Of a stretch of DNA of 9,788 bases, positions 1-8,163 are shown in pieces (positions within the stretch are counted from its first letter, which is position 1; each line of letters opens with the position of its first letter). The stretch is from JAABSQ01 sp041642315 (lineage in GTDB: Bacteria > Desulfobacterota > Desulfobacteria > Desulfobacterales > Desulfococcaceae), in NCBI GenBank assembly GCA_041642315.1, contig JBEPWQ010000130.1, forward strand, positions 1-9,788, written 5' to 3'. The notes beneath the pieces were generated by a model. The model was not told where the DNA came from. It worked only from the letters and a program-made list of their open reading frames with translations, and ran no database searches. The position numbers and the translations under genes were made by a program.

Positions 1-1293
1 CATCCCGGGGTTCAGTACCTGATGAAACAAACCGGCGATTACTACATCGGCGGGTCGGTGGACGTGGTGAGCCCGCCCCTTCACTTCGATTTTCAGCAGC
101 TTCGCATGACGCCTGCAGAAGTGCGCGGCGCATTTAAAAAGCTGGGATGGGAGCGGGTGGTCGGTTTCTACACCCGCAACCCGATCCACCGTCCGCAGTT
201 CGAACTGACCCTCAAGGCCATGCGGCAGGCGGGGGCCAATTTGCTCCTCCTGCCCACCGGCGGCATCACCCATCCCTGGGATTTTGACCATTATACCCGA
301 ATACGCTGCTACCGCGAAGTGACCAAAAAATATCCCCCGGATTCCCATACCCTGAATCTCCTGGCCCTGGCCAACCGCATGGCCGGTCCAAGAGACGCTC
401 TGCTCCATGCAATCATCGGCAAAAATTTCGGTTGCACCCATTTCATCATCGGCCCCGATCATGCGTCCCCGGATATCGGCGCCAATGGTTCTCCCATGTA
501 CGAGCGGGGCAAGGCCCAGGAAGTCGCCCTGCAGTTCAGCGGGGAGATCGACATCAACATTCTGAGTTTTGGAGAAATGGTCTATATGCCGTTTGAGGAT
601 GAATACCGGTTTTCCGACCAGGTGCCGGAAAACAGCCAGGCCATCTCCTTTTCCGGGTTCGATATTCGGCAGCGAATCCGCACCGGTCGCCGTATTCCCG
701 AATGGGCCACTTTCCCGGAAGTCATCGAGGAACTTCACCGGTCCTATCCGCCGCCCCGACGTCAGGGATTGACCATCTTTTTCACCGGACTCTCCGGCGC
801 CGGCAAATCGACCCTGGCCCGGATTCTGTATTCACGCTTTCTCGAACTGGGCGACCGGCCGGTCACCCTTCTGGACGGAGACATCGTTCGGCAGAACCTC
901 TCCCGGGAACTCAATTTTTCCAAAGAGCACCGGGACATCAATGTCCGCCGAATCGGGTTCGTGGCCAGTGAAATCGCCAAGAACCGCGGCGTGGCCATCT
1001 GCGCCCCCATCGCCCCGTATGAATCGACACGGTCTGAAATCCGAAGCACCATCGAAGCCTACGGCGGCTTTGTCGAGGTCCACGTCTCTACCCCCATCGA
1101 GGTCTGCGAGCAGCGCGACCGAAAAGGGATGTACGCCAAGGCCAAGGCCGGCCTGATCAAGGGGTTCACCGGTGTGGATGATCCCTATGAAATGCCGGAG
1201 AACCCGGAACTGCGGATCAACACCACCGATTTCACTCCCAATGAGGCGGTAAAAGAAATCCTGCTGTTCCTCGGCGAAAAAGGATATATCTAA
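1..1293 (+). CDS. Sat-CysC fusion (sulfate adenylyltransferase-like domain + APS kinase), 5'-truncated
   Basis: Reading frame 1 is open from the first base (HPGVQYL precedes the ATG at 22), so the gene starts upstream of the window and that ATG is internal. The N-terminal part (1 to about 765) is the ATP-sulfurylase fold: HPGV, YYIGG, TRNPIHR (172-192), DHYTRIRCY, NRMAGPRDAL, GCTHFIIG, IPEW. The C-terminal part (about 766-1293, 176 aa) is a complete APS kinase: P-loop GLSGAGKS (787-810), LDGDIVR, INVRRIGFVAS, KGMYAKAKAG, KGFTGVDDPYE. APS kinase phosphorylates adenylylsulfate to PAPS in the cytoplasm. Oddity: in the Sat half the usual QTRNPxHRxH reads YTRNPIHRPQ (Gln to Tyr at 169-171, second His to Gln at 196-198) and GRDH reads GPDH (Arg to Pro at 454-456). 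The sulfurylase may therefore be inactive, while the kinase keeps its motifs. The gene is followed 40 nt later by manC on the same strand, suggesting that PAPS is used for polysaccharide sulfation (inference). Family identity is sure; Sat activity is doubtful. Confidence 0.93.
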   Translation, partial: HPGVQYLMKQTGDYYIGGSVDVVSPPLHFDFQQLRMTPAEVRGAFKKLGWERVVGFYTRNPIHRPQFELTLKAMRQAGANLLLLPTGGITHPWDFDHYTRIRCYREVTKKYPPDSHTLNLLALANRMAGPRDALLHAIIGKNFGCTHFIIGPDHASPDIGANGSPMYERGKAQEVALQFSGEIDINILSFGEMVYMPFEDEYRFSDQVPENSQAISFSGFDIRQRIRTGRRIPEWATFPEVIEELHRSYPPPRRQGLTIFFTGLSGAGKSTLARILYSRFLELGDRPVTLLDGDIVRQNLSRELNFSKEHRDINVRRIGFVASEIAKNRGVAICAPIAPYESTRSEIRSTIEAYGGFVEVHVSTPIEVCEQRDRKGMYAKAKAGLIKGFTGVDDPYEMPENPELRINTTDFTPNEAVKEILLFLGEKGYI

Positions 1294-1321
1294 ATTACGT
1301 GGAACAAACCGCGTGAAATAT

Positions 1322-1326
1322 GAGGA
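1322..1326 (+). promoter_or_regulatory. Shine-Dalgarno of manC
   Basis: GAGGA lies 7 nt before the ATG at 1334. The in-frame GTG at 1313 would add seven residues but has no comparable site at the right distance. This site decides the start, which then gives MIYPVILAGGSGTR, the normal N-terminus of the family. Confidence 0.75.
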
Positions 1327-1333
1327 AAAGCAC

Positions 1334-2773
1334 ATGATCTACCCGGTTATTCTCGCGGGAGGCTCCGGCACCCGTCTGTGGCCTCTGTCCCGCGAACAAT
1401 ATCCCAAACAGCTTCTGGGTCTGGTCAATGAGACCACCATGCTTCAGGAAACGGTGTTGCGGTTGAAGGATTTTGAAGGGATGGGCGATCCCATTGTCAT
1501 CTGCAATGAAAACCACCGATTCATGGTGGCGGAGCAACTGCGCCATATCGAGATCGATCCGGCATCGATTCTGTTGGAGCCGGTGGGCCGGAACACCGCC
1601 CCCGCCCTCGCCGTGGCCGCCCTCAAGGCTCGGTCGGGCGGGGAAGATCCGCTGCTGCTGGTCCTTCCCGCAGACCATTTTATTCAGAATATTCCGGCCT
1701 TTCACCAGGCCCTGCGGACAGGGGTTCACTTTGCCGAAGAGGAATACCTGATCACCTTCGGGATCGTCCCCGAAGCGCCGGAAACCGGGTACGGCTATAT
1801 TCAAAAGGGAGAAGCCCTCTCTTCCGGAAATGGAAACTCCGAAGCACTGTCGGAAGCGGTATCCATCGCCCAGTTCGTGGAAAAACCGAACCTGGACACC
1901 GCCCGCCGATACCTCGAATCCGGGGAATACTGCTGGAACAGCGGCATGTTTCTGTTCAAGGCGTCGGTGGTGTTGACCGAGCTGGAGCGCTTTGTGCCCG
2001 AGATTGTGGCCGCCGCCGGAAAAGCCATGGAAAAGGGCCGGGCCGACCTCGACTTCTTTCGGTTGGATCGGGCTTCATTCGAGGCCTGCCCCGGTGACTC
2101 CATCGATTATGCGGTGATGGAAAAGACCGAACGCGGCGGCATGGTCCCTTTTCAGGCCGGATGGAATGACCTCGGCTCCTGGGAAGCGCTCTGGCAGGTC
2201 GGAAAAAAGGATGAATTCGACAATGTGGTTCACGGGGATGTACTCCTCCACGATGTCCGGCACTCCTATCTTCAGGCTCGGACCCGCCTTCTGGCCGCCG
2301 TCGGCTTGGAAAACCATATCGTCGTGGAGACCGCCGACGCCGTCTTGATCTCCCCGCGGAACAAGGTCCAGGATGTCAAAAAACTGGTAGACAAGCTCAA
2401 AAAGGCGAAGCGGGAGGAGACCGTTTCCCACAAAACCGTCTACTCCCCATGGGGATCGACGGAAATCCTGGTAAAGGCGGACCGGTTCCAGGTAAAACGG
2501 GTGACCGTCAAACCCGGCGCAGTGCTCTCACTGCAGCAACATTTCAACCGCTCTGAACACTGGATCGTCCTGCAGGGCACCGCATTGGTGACCCGGGGCG
2601 AAGAGGAAGTTCTTTTGGAGGAAGACCGCTCGACGTTCATACCACCGGGCATGGTGCATCGGCTAAAAAATCCAGGCAAAATCCCCCTGGAGATCATTGA
2701 GGTCCGGTCCGGAAGCTACCTGGGCGAGGATGATATCGTCCGGCTGGAGGAGGTTTACGGCAAAGAGGAGTGA
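1334..2773 (+). CDS. manC: Mannose-1-phosphate guanylyltransferase / mannose-6-phosphate isomerase (type II, bifunctional)
   Basis: The 479-aa product has the usual length of the AlgA/ManC/CpsB family. The N-terminal nucleotidyltransferase makes GDP-mannose from mannose-1-phosphate and GTP: GGSGTRLWPLSR, YPKQ, GRNTAPA, LPADHF, GYGYIQ, FVEKP, WNSGMF, IDYAVMEK and WNDLGSWEALW are all present. From about residue 370 a cupin isomerase domain interconverts fructose-6-phosphate and mannose-6-phosphate: PWGS, FQVKRVTVKPGAVLSLQ, QQHFNRSEHW, IPPGMVHRLKNPGKIPLEII, SGSYLGEDDIVRLEEVYG. The metal-site segment, usually QxHHHRxEHW, reads QQHFNRSEHW, with Asn at residue 405 (2546-2548); the QxH, Glu and distal His expected to bind metal remain. 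It probably shares a transcript with the Sat-CysC gene. The last 19 bp overlap the 3' end of the convergent Cys-rich gene. GDP-mannose feeds O-antigen, capsule or exopolysaccharide synthesis; the polymer cannot be told from this window. Confidence 0.96.
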   Translation: MIYPVILAGGSGTRLWPLSREQYPKQLLGLVNETTMLQETVLRLKDFEGMGDPIVICNENHRFMVAEQLRHIEIDPASILLEPVGRNTAPALAVAALKARSGGEDPLLLVLPADHFIQNIPAFHQALRTGVHFAEEEYLITFGIVPEAPETGYGYIQKGEALSSGNGNSEALSEAVSIAQFVEKPNLDTARRYLESGEYCWNSGMFLFKASVVLTELERFVPEIVAAAGKAMEKGRADLDFFRLDRASFEACPGDSIDYAVMEKTERGGMVPFQAGWNDLGSWEALWQVGKKDEFDNVVHGDVLLHDVRHSYLQARTRLLAAVGLENHIVVETADAVLISPRNKVQDVKKLVDKLKKAKREETVSHKTVYSPWGSTEILVKADRFQVKRVTVKPGAVLSLQQHFNRSEHWIVLQGTALVTRGEEEVLLEEDRSTFIPPGMVHRLKNPGKIPLEIIEVRSGSYLGEDDIVRLEEVYGKEE

Positions 2774-3606
2774 CCTGCTGCCGGCCTGCCGAAGGGCGCA
2801 AACACACGTTCCAAGAAGGCTTCAGCATCCCGAAGCGCCGCCGAAGAATCGAATGAGGATTCCAGTTCCTCCAAAATGGCCGCAAAGGGAGAATGCGCCA
2901 CCCCTGCGGCGGTCAAATCCAGCGGAGTTTTGGGATAGTTCCCGTCCTCAAAAAAATAGCTCGCCGGCCGGTCCGGATCGATTCGATAGGGCCACTCCGT
3001 CTTGAGGCGCAACACCGACTGAAGGGAGGTCCGGAAGGAGCCCGACTCGACCAGATTCGGGGTCACATGACGCCCCATGCGCGACTCGATTTCATCGAAC
3101 AGGGCGGAGAGCAGTTTCCATTCGGTGATCACCAGCCCGTATCCGTACCAGTCTTCGGCGACGGCTCGGATGACCTGTTTTCGAGCCATGGAAAGACGGC
3201 GATAGGTGGGGCAGAAATAGGTCCGGCAGGCCATGCCCCCGTAATAGCTGAGACCTCTGAGATCCACCCCGTTGTTGCCGTCCCCCAAAGGATGGAGAAG
3301 GCACCCGACCCGGGAGCGCCGCTCTCCCACCAGGCCGAGATAGGGGCAGTGATGGAAATGGGGAAAAGGTCTGTCTTGATTTTCCCGGGCCTCCAACATC
3401 TTCATGAAGTCCCAGATATCGTCCATTCGGCGGGGAACCTCGGCAAACGCAAGGGTTCGCCACTCCAGAATCGCCGCCACCCGGCCGTAGGACGCGTCGG
3501 ATAGATTGTACAACCCGCAGCAGGCGCCGCAGGAGATGGTCTCGCTGATCTGGCACAGATAGACCTCGCCGGGAACGGCGGCGTCCAGTTGATCTAAATT
3601 ATCCAT
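2755..3606 (-). CDS. Conserved Cys-rich protein, YkgJ-like (Zn/Fe-chelating) pattern; function unknown
   Basis: I do not recognise a characterised homologue. The 283-aa soluble product has no signal peptide or membrane segment. Its cysteines fall at about residues 18, 26, 29, 30, 87, 102, 127 and 132 in the settings SCGACCG, CPYLG, GCLLHP and CRTYFCP. This order (CGxCC, then CPxL, then C-x-hydrophobic-H/Y-x-x-P, then CRxF) resembles the YkgJ/UPF0153 family of predicted zinc- or iron-chelating proteins (PF03692), though spacing is looser and the protein is longer; the assignment is tentative. The rest (about 150-283) is without known motif. I chose the ATG at 3606 (MDNLDQLD) over the in-frame TTG at 3636, which has no ribosome site; a weak GGGAA lies before the ATG. 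It is the last gene of the minus-strand run after hrpA and the Nudix gene (79-nt gap), and it overlaps manC tail-to-tail by 19 bp. Confidence 0.85.
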   Translation of the reverse strand: MDNLDQLDAAVPGEVYLCQISETISCGACCGLYNLSDASYGRVAAILEWRTLAFAEVPRRMDDIWDFMKMLEARENQDRPFPHFHHCPYLGLVGERRSRVGCLLHPLGDGNNGVDLRGLSYYGGMACRTYFCPTYRRLSMARKQVIRAVAEDWYGYGLVITEWKLLSALFDEIESRMGRHVTPNLVESGSFRTSLQSVLRLKTEWPYRIDPDRPASYFFEDGNYPKTPLDLTAAGVAHSPFAAILEELESSFDSSAALRDAEAFLERVFAPFGRPAAGHSSLP

Positions 3607-3685
3607 AAAATGGTTTCCCGAGGAAATCGCTTTCAATGGCTTTCATTATTGTTGATTCCGTTCCGGATTTTCGATGAATCCGATT

Positions 3686-4180
3686 TCAGAGTGTTTTGCC
3701 GAGCCCTTTTCCCGACTGAACCGCTTCAAGATAATGCTTCACGACAGGAAACAGGCGCCCTTGCAAAGCCTGACTCGGCTTTTTGAATTCGGCCCAGACC
3801 ACCTCCCGCCGGTCTACGGCGATCTCCGGCCGTTCCGACATGTTCACTTCAAACAGGAACACCGTGTCCCGGGTGAACTCATAATTGGTGCGAAACAGCC
3901 CCACTAAATGAAAGCGGCCCGGTTCGATCCTGATCCCTACCTCCTCAAACAGTTCCCGGGCGGCCGCGCCGGCGACGGATTCCTTCCTTCTCAAACCGCC
4001 TCCGGGAATGGTGAAAAAGGACCGGTAAGAATTTTTAATCAGCAAAACCGCGCCCTGATGCCAGACCGCGATGTAGACTCCGCGGGAAGCGGGGCGGAAA
4101 AAATAACAGAATCCGAGGTATACCCGATATCCGATCCTGTAGAGGGCGCGAAAAAGGCGATCCGCATCGGCTTGTCTCAC
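3686..4180 (-). CDS. Nudix hydrolase
   Basis: The 164-aa product carries a complete Nudix box at residues 61-83, matching G-x5-E-x7-R-E-x2-E-E-x-G-hydrophobic (GGLRRKE, then RELFEEVGI), which binds Mg and hydrolyses a nucleoside diphosphate linked to another group. The substrate cannot be read from the sequence. Ahead of the fold is a hydrophobic, aromatic and basic stretch (residues 9-30, LFRALYRIGYRVYLGFCYFF) that could be amphipathic or touch the membrane; this is inference. The start is GTG at 4180: its first bases overlap the hrpA TGA as GTGA, so translation is very probably coupled to hrpA, and no strong separate Shine-Dalgarno is seen. Downstream is the Cys-rich gene. The tight coupling to an RNA helicase makes an RNA-end or nucleotide-cleaning role thinkable, but nothing in the sequence proves it. 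Confidence 0.92.
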   Translation of the reverse strand: MRQADADRLFRALYRIGYRVYLGFCYFFRPASRGVYIAVWHQGAVLLIKNSYRSFFTIPGGGLRRKESVAGAAARELFEEVGIRIEPGRFHLVGLFRTNYEFTRDTVFLFEVNMSERPEIAVDRREVVWAEFKKPSQALQGRLFPVVKHYLEAVQSGKGLGKTL

Positions 4181-7100
4181 GCCATCCGCCGGATTTCTTC
4201 ATATCGCTTGTTGAGACGCTTCTGAGACACCGGAACCGGGGTCTTCAACTCCTGGGCATAAAGCGATACCTTGTATTCTTCGATCAGCCAGAAAAAATCT
4301 TCAATCGCACATCTTTTCTCATCGGATACCCGGGGAGACAGCCCATTCAACAGGTCCTTCAGCTGGTTCGCCTGGATCTGAACATCCCGGGCCTTGAGCC
4401 GATCTTTTTCAAAATTGACCACCCCCCGTTCGGCCCGCAGGGCGATGGCCTGAATATACCGCTCCAGGTGGGCCAGCCGGTCATTTTCGTACAAGGAAAC
4501 GAAGTGTTCCGGCACCAGGTTGGACAAATCATCCCGCAGATGCGCCAGAAATCGGACCATGCCCTGGTGGGTGCGGTTCCGGTTCTCCAGATCATATAAT
4601 GTCGCCCGGCATTGATGGTATGCGTTCAGCACCCGTCCCACCCGGTCCGGTTTCTCATCGCCTGCCTTGCGCAGCATGGGAGAAATCTTCTCGGCATGTT
4701 GAAGAAGATCCTTCCGGTTCCGAAGATCGACCTGAAGCAGGTCCTTCAAAACGGCATCATACATCTGCTGCTCCAATATCTTGTTTCCACCGAAATACCG
4801 GGCCGGCTCCATCAGGTTCCGGGGAAGCGCCAGCTGTTTTTTCAGGAATCGAATCTCCCCGGACAAAAACCTGCCCAACAACGCCGCCACCCCGTTCACA
4901 TGAGCCTCCAGCGCTTCATTGCGATCCTCATAAAGCCGCAGGCAGATCGATCCGTTTTCGGCCGTCAGCCCCGGATAGGCCATCCATTTCCGTTTCCCGT
5001 TCGGATTCAGCGGCACCGCATCGGGCAACTCGCCGAAATCCCAGTCGGTGATATTGTCCCTTTCCCATTCCGCTTTGGCCGCCTGGAACCGGTCTTCTTC
5101 CAGGGTGTGGGTCACCGGAGCGCCCAGAAGGGTCGCATCTCTTCCGGCCCGAATCTCCTCTCCCTTCGGCCCTCGCACCGACACGCGCATTTTTAGATAA
5201 TCCGGCAATTCATCAAAGGACCAGACCGAAGCCGGAATATCCACCCCGAATCGGGTGTGGATGAACTCCCCGAGGCGGGTGATCAGAGGCGTATCCGGGG
5301 TCTGGTCCATCTCGGCCATGATGATGTCCACCGTATTCGACACCGGCACCAGCTGCTTTCGGTGGGCTTTGGGCAGGGCTTTGATCAAGGCCGTGATTTT
5401 CTCCCGAAACAGGCCGGGGACCAGCCAATCGAGGGATTCGGATGGAACCGTCGAGGCTTGATCCGACGGAATCCGGACGGTTACGCCATCCGAGGCCTCT
5501 CCGGGCACGAAGTGGTAATCGCACGGAAATACCGTATTCCCCAGAGTGACCTGTTCCGGATACAAGGCAAGCTCCTCCGGATCGGGGGTCGTTCGAAGAA
5601 GATCCTCCCGTTTTAGCCGAAGAAATCGGTCTCCCCGGCGTTTCTTGATCAAATGCTTCAGCGTGCGGATATCATATACCCCTTCATCGATCCGCTCGGC
5701 ATAGAAGGCATGCAGATCCGCTTCGCTCACCATCAGATCCCGACGCCGGACCCGATCCTCCATGATCCGGACCTCTTCCATCAATGTGCGGTTATGAACC
5801 ATAAAGGCCAGCGGCTGTCGAAGATCCCCCTCCACCAGGGCGCTGCAGATAAAGATATCGCGGGCTTTCTCCGGATCGATTCGGCCGAAAGAAACGGGCC
5901 GGCGGGGAACGATGATGAGTCCGTACAGGCTCACCTGTTCATAGGCGACCACCTCTCCCCGGCTGCGCTCCCAGTGGGGTTCGAAATAGGTATACCGGCA
6001 CTGATCCCTTCCCACCGATTCGAGCCAGTCCGCCTCGATATCGGCGGCCATGCGGGCGAAAAGCCGGGAGGTTTCGACCATGTCGGCGGAAACGATCCAG
6101 GGCCCCGCCCGGTTGAACAGGCCCGACCCGGGAAACACCATCACCTCCCGGTCCTTGGCGGCCCGGTAGATGTTCTTCTCCTTCTTGTTCGCGATGTTGG
6201 AGAGAAAACCGCTCAGCACCGATCGGTGCAACCCTTCATAGAACGGACTTTTTCCCTTCTTGGCTTCCGTGCTCGGGCGTTCCACCCGGTTTTTCAGGTT
6301 GTGCTCCTCCAGAATGGTGCGAATCTGATAGTGAATATCCCGCCACTCCCGCATCCGCCGAAAGGAAATAAAATTTTCCTTGCAGTATTTGCGCATTCGG
6401 CCGGTGGATTTCACCGCCTGCCGGGTATCATGATAGCCGTTCCAGATGTTGAGAAGCGCCACGAAATCCGAATCCGGATCCTTGAATTTGGCGTGGGCCT
6501 GGTCGGCCTGGGCCTCCTTTTCCGCGGGGCGCTCCCGGGGGTCCTGAATGGAGAGGGCCGAGGCGATCACCGTCATCTCCTCGAGGCACCCATGCTCCGC
6601 CGCCTCCAGAAGCATTCGGGACAGGCGCGGGTCCAGCGGAAGCTTAGCCATAATCCGTCCGTGAGCGGTCAGACCGAAAAGGGTTTTCCCATTGCGGAAG
6701 GGTTTGCGGTGAATCGCTCCCAGTTCCTCCAGCAGGTTGAAGCCGTCCTGAATGTTCTTTTCCGCCGGACGGTCGATAAACGGAAAGGCCCCGATATCCC
6801 CCAGCCGCAGATCGATCATCCGCAGGATCACCTCGGCCAGATTGGACCGCAGGATTTCCGGCGGGGTGAACCGCGGGCGGGTTTCATAGTCGGCCTCTTC
6901 ATAGAGGCGGATGCAGACGCCGTTGGATACCCGGCCGCACCGGCCCATGCGCTGGTCCGCACTGCTTCGGGCCACCGGCACCACCGGAAGCGAGGTGGTT
7001 CGCGAGCGCGGAGAATACTGGGAAATACGGGCCAGACCGGTGTCGATCACATAGGTGATGCCCGGAATCGTGATGGAGGTCTCGGCCACATTGGTGGAGA

Positions 7101-8145
7101 CGATGATTTTCCGCCCCCGCACCCGGGAAAAGACCCGGGACTGGTCCCCCGCCGACAACCGCGCAAACAGGGGCAGAACGGTCACTCCGGTGTAGTTTCT
7201 TCCCTCCAGAAGTTCGCAGGTCTCCCGAATATCCTGCTCGGTGGGCATGAAAATAAGGACGTCCCCGCCGTAGGGGCTTTCTTGCTGAAGCTTGTCCATG
7301 GCGGACACCGCCAGATCCACATGGGTCTGATCCTCGTTCGAAGAACCCGGTGCCGTGTACCGGACCTCCACCGGGTACATGCGGCCCGAGACCTCGATGA
7401 TGGGCGCGTCGTCGAAGGCCTTGGAAAATTTTTCGGTGTCGATGGTGGCCGAGGTGATGATCAGCTTCAGGTCCTTGCGTCGATGGACCAGATCCTTCAG
7501 AATGCCCAAAACGAAATCGATGTTGAGGCTGCGCTCATGGGCTTCGTCCACGATGATGGTATCATATTGGTTGAGCCAGCGGTCGTTCTGGGCCTCGGCC
7601 AGAAGAATCCCGTCGGTCATGATCTTGATGAAGGCATTATCGCCGGTCTGATCCTGGAATCGGATCTTGTAGCCCACCGACCGGCCCACTTCCTCTCCCA
7701 GCTCTTCGGCGATACGGGAGGCAACAGTCATAGCGGCGATCCGCCGGGGCTGGGTGCACCCGATCTTGCCGTCGATTCCCCGGCCCGCTTCCAGGCAGAA
7801 TTTGGGGATCTGGGTGGTTTTTCCGGAACCGGTTTCACCGGAGATCACCACCACCCGGTTGTTGGAAACGGCTTCGATGATCTCTTGCCGTTTGGCGACA
7901 ATCGGCAGTTCATCGCTGTAGGTCGGCCGGGGACGGTTCCCCTCCCGGCGTTTCCGCCGTTGAAGGGAATATTGGATCCGATTTTCCAGCTCCGTCAGCT
8001 TTTTGCGGCCTTTTTTCGAATCAAGAAACTCGGGTTTGGACCACTTGAATCGATCGATCTCTCTCTTCAAAATGTGGCGTTCCGCACCCAAAGCGTTTCC
8101 GCATTGGGATTCCAATCTTCTGATCTGTTTCCGAATGTTCGGCAC
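4177..8145 (-). CDS. hrpA: ATP-dependent RNA helicase HrpA (DEAH-box)
   Basis: The 1322-aa product matches the length of E. coli HrpA (about 1300). A basic N-terminal arm (1-85) precedes the helicase core: motif I GETGSGKT (103-110), TQPRR (131-135), motif II DEAH (200-203), motif III SAT (232-234), TNVAETSIT (351-359) and motif VI QRMGRCGR (398-405). After it come the helicase-associated and OB-like regions, then from about residue 700 the long C-terminal region typical of HrpA (DUF3418 type). It unwinds RNA using NTP in the cytoplasm; in E. coli it is linked to fimbrial mRNA processing and to translation. The only conventional start after the upstream in-frame stop is GTG at 8145, yet the strong AGGAGG sits 18 nt before it and 9 nt before an in-frame ATC (8154-8152). 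It is the first gene of the minus-strand run and overlaps the Nudix start by 4 bp. No frameshift or lost motif was seen. Confidence 0.97.
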   Translation of the reverse strand: MPNIRKQIRRLESQCGNALGAERHILKREIDRFKWSKPEFLDSKKGRKKLTELENRIQYSLQRRKRREGNRPRPTYSDELPIVAKRQEIIEAVSNNRVVVISGETGSGKTTQIPKFCLEAGRGIDGKIGCTQPRRIAAMTVASRIAEELGEEVGRSVGYKIRFQDQTGDNAFIKIMTDGILLAEAQNDRWLNQYDTIIVDEAHERSLNIDFVLGILKDLVHRRKDLKLIITSATIDTEKFSKAFDDAPIIEVSGRMYPVEVRYTAPGSSNEDQTHVDLAVSAMDKLQQESPYGGDVLIFMPTEQDIRETCELLEGRNYTGVTVLPLFARLSAGDQSRVFSRVRGRKIIVSTNVAETSITIPGITYVIDTGLARISQYSPRSRTTSLPVVPVARSSADQRMGRCGRVSNGVCIRLYEEADYETRPRFTPPEILRSNLAEVILRMIDLRLGDIGAFPFIDRPAEKNIQDGFNLLEELGAIHRKPFRNGKTLFGLTAHGRIMAKLPLDPRLSRMLLEAAEHGCLEEMTVIASALSIQDPRERPAEKEAQADQAHAKFKDPDSDFVALLNIWNGYHDTRQAVKSTGRMRKYCKENFISFRRMREWRDIHYQIRTILEEHNLKNRVERPSTEAKKGKSPFYEGLHRSVLSGFLSNIANKKEKNIYRAAKDREVMVFPGSGLFNRAGPWIVSADMVETSRLFARMAADIEADWLESVGRDQCRYTYFEPHWERSRGEVVAYEQVSLYGLIIVPRRPVSFGRIDPEKARDIFICSALVEGDLRQPLAFMVHNRTLMEEVRIMEDRVRRRDLMVSEADLHAFYAERIDEGVYDIRTLKHLIKKRRGDRFLRLKREDLLRTTPDPEELALYPEQVTLGNTVFPCDYHFVPGEASDGVTVRIPSDQASTVPSESLDWLVPGLFREKITALIKALPKAHRKQLVPVSNTVDIIMAEMDQTPDTPLITRLGEFIHTRFGVDIPASVWSFDELPDYLKMRVSVRGPKGEEIRAGRDATLLGAPVTHTLEEDRFQAAKAEWERDNITDWDFGELPDAVPLNPNGKRKWMAYPGLTAENGSICLRLYEDRNEALEAHVNGVAALLGRFLSGEIRFLKKQLALPRNLMEPARYFGGNKILEQQMYDAVLKDLLQVDLRNRKDLLQHAEKISPMLRKAGDEKPDRVGRVLNAYHQCRATLYDLENRNRTHQGMVRFLAHLRDDLSNLVPEHFVSLYENDRLAHLERYIQAIALRAERGVVNFEKDRLKARDVQIQANQLKDLLNGLSPRVSDEKRCAIEDFFWLIEEYKVSLYAQELKTPVPVSQKRLNKRYEEIRRMA

Positions 8146-8163
8146 AGTGGTGATGGTTCTATT

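Noticed and set aside
832..1335. Minus-strand frame opposite the APS-kinase domain
   Set aside because: The plus strand encodes an unmistakable APS kinase here; no family is recognisable on the minus strand.
2534..2560. Asn in place of the third His of the QxHHHR segment in the ManC isomerase domain, as a sign of lost activity
   Set aside because: The likely metal ligands (QxH, Glu and the distal His) remain, and type I isomerases have a QxHPN arrangement at this place, so the change is probably tolerated.
2893..3504. Plus-strand frame of about 203 codons opposite the Cys-rich gene
   Set aside because: Same register effect; the minus-strand product has the ordered cysteine pattern and a sensible start, the plus-strand one has neither.
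3664..3682. Small hairpin CGGATT/AATCCG between the Nudix and Cys-rich genes
   Set aside because: The stem is only 6 bp with a 7-nt loop and no T-tract follows on the minus strand, so it is not a credible terminator.
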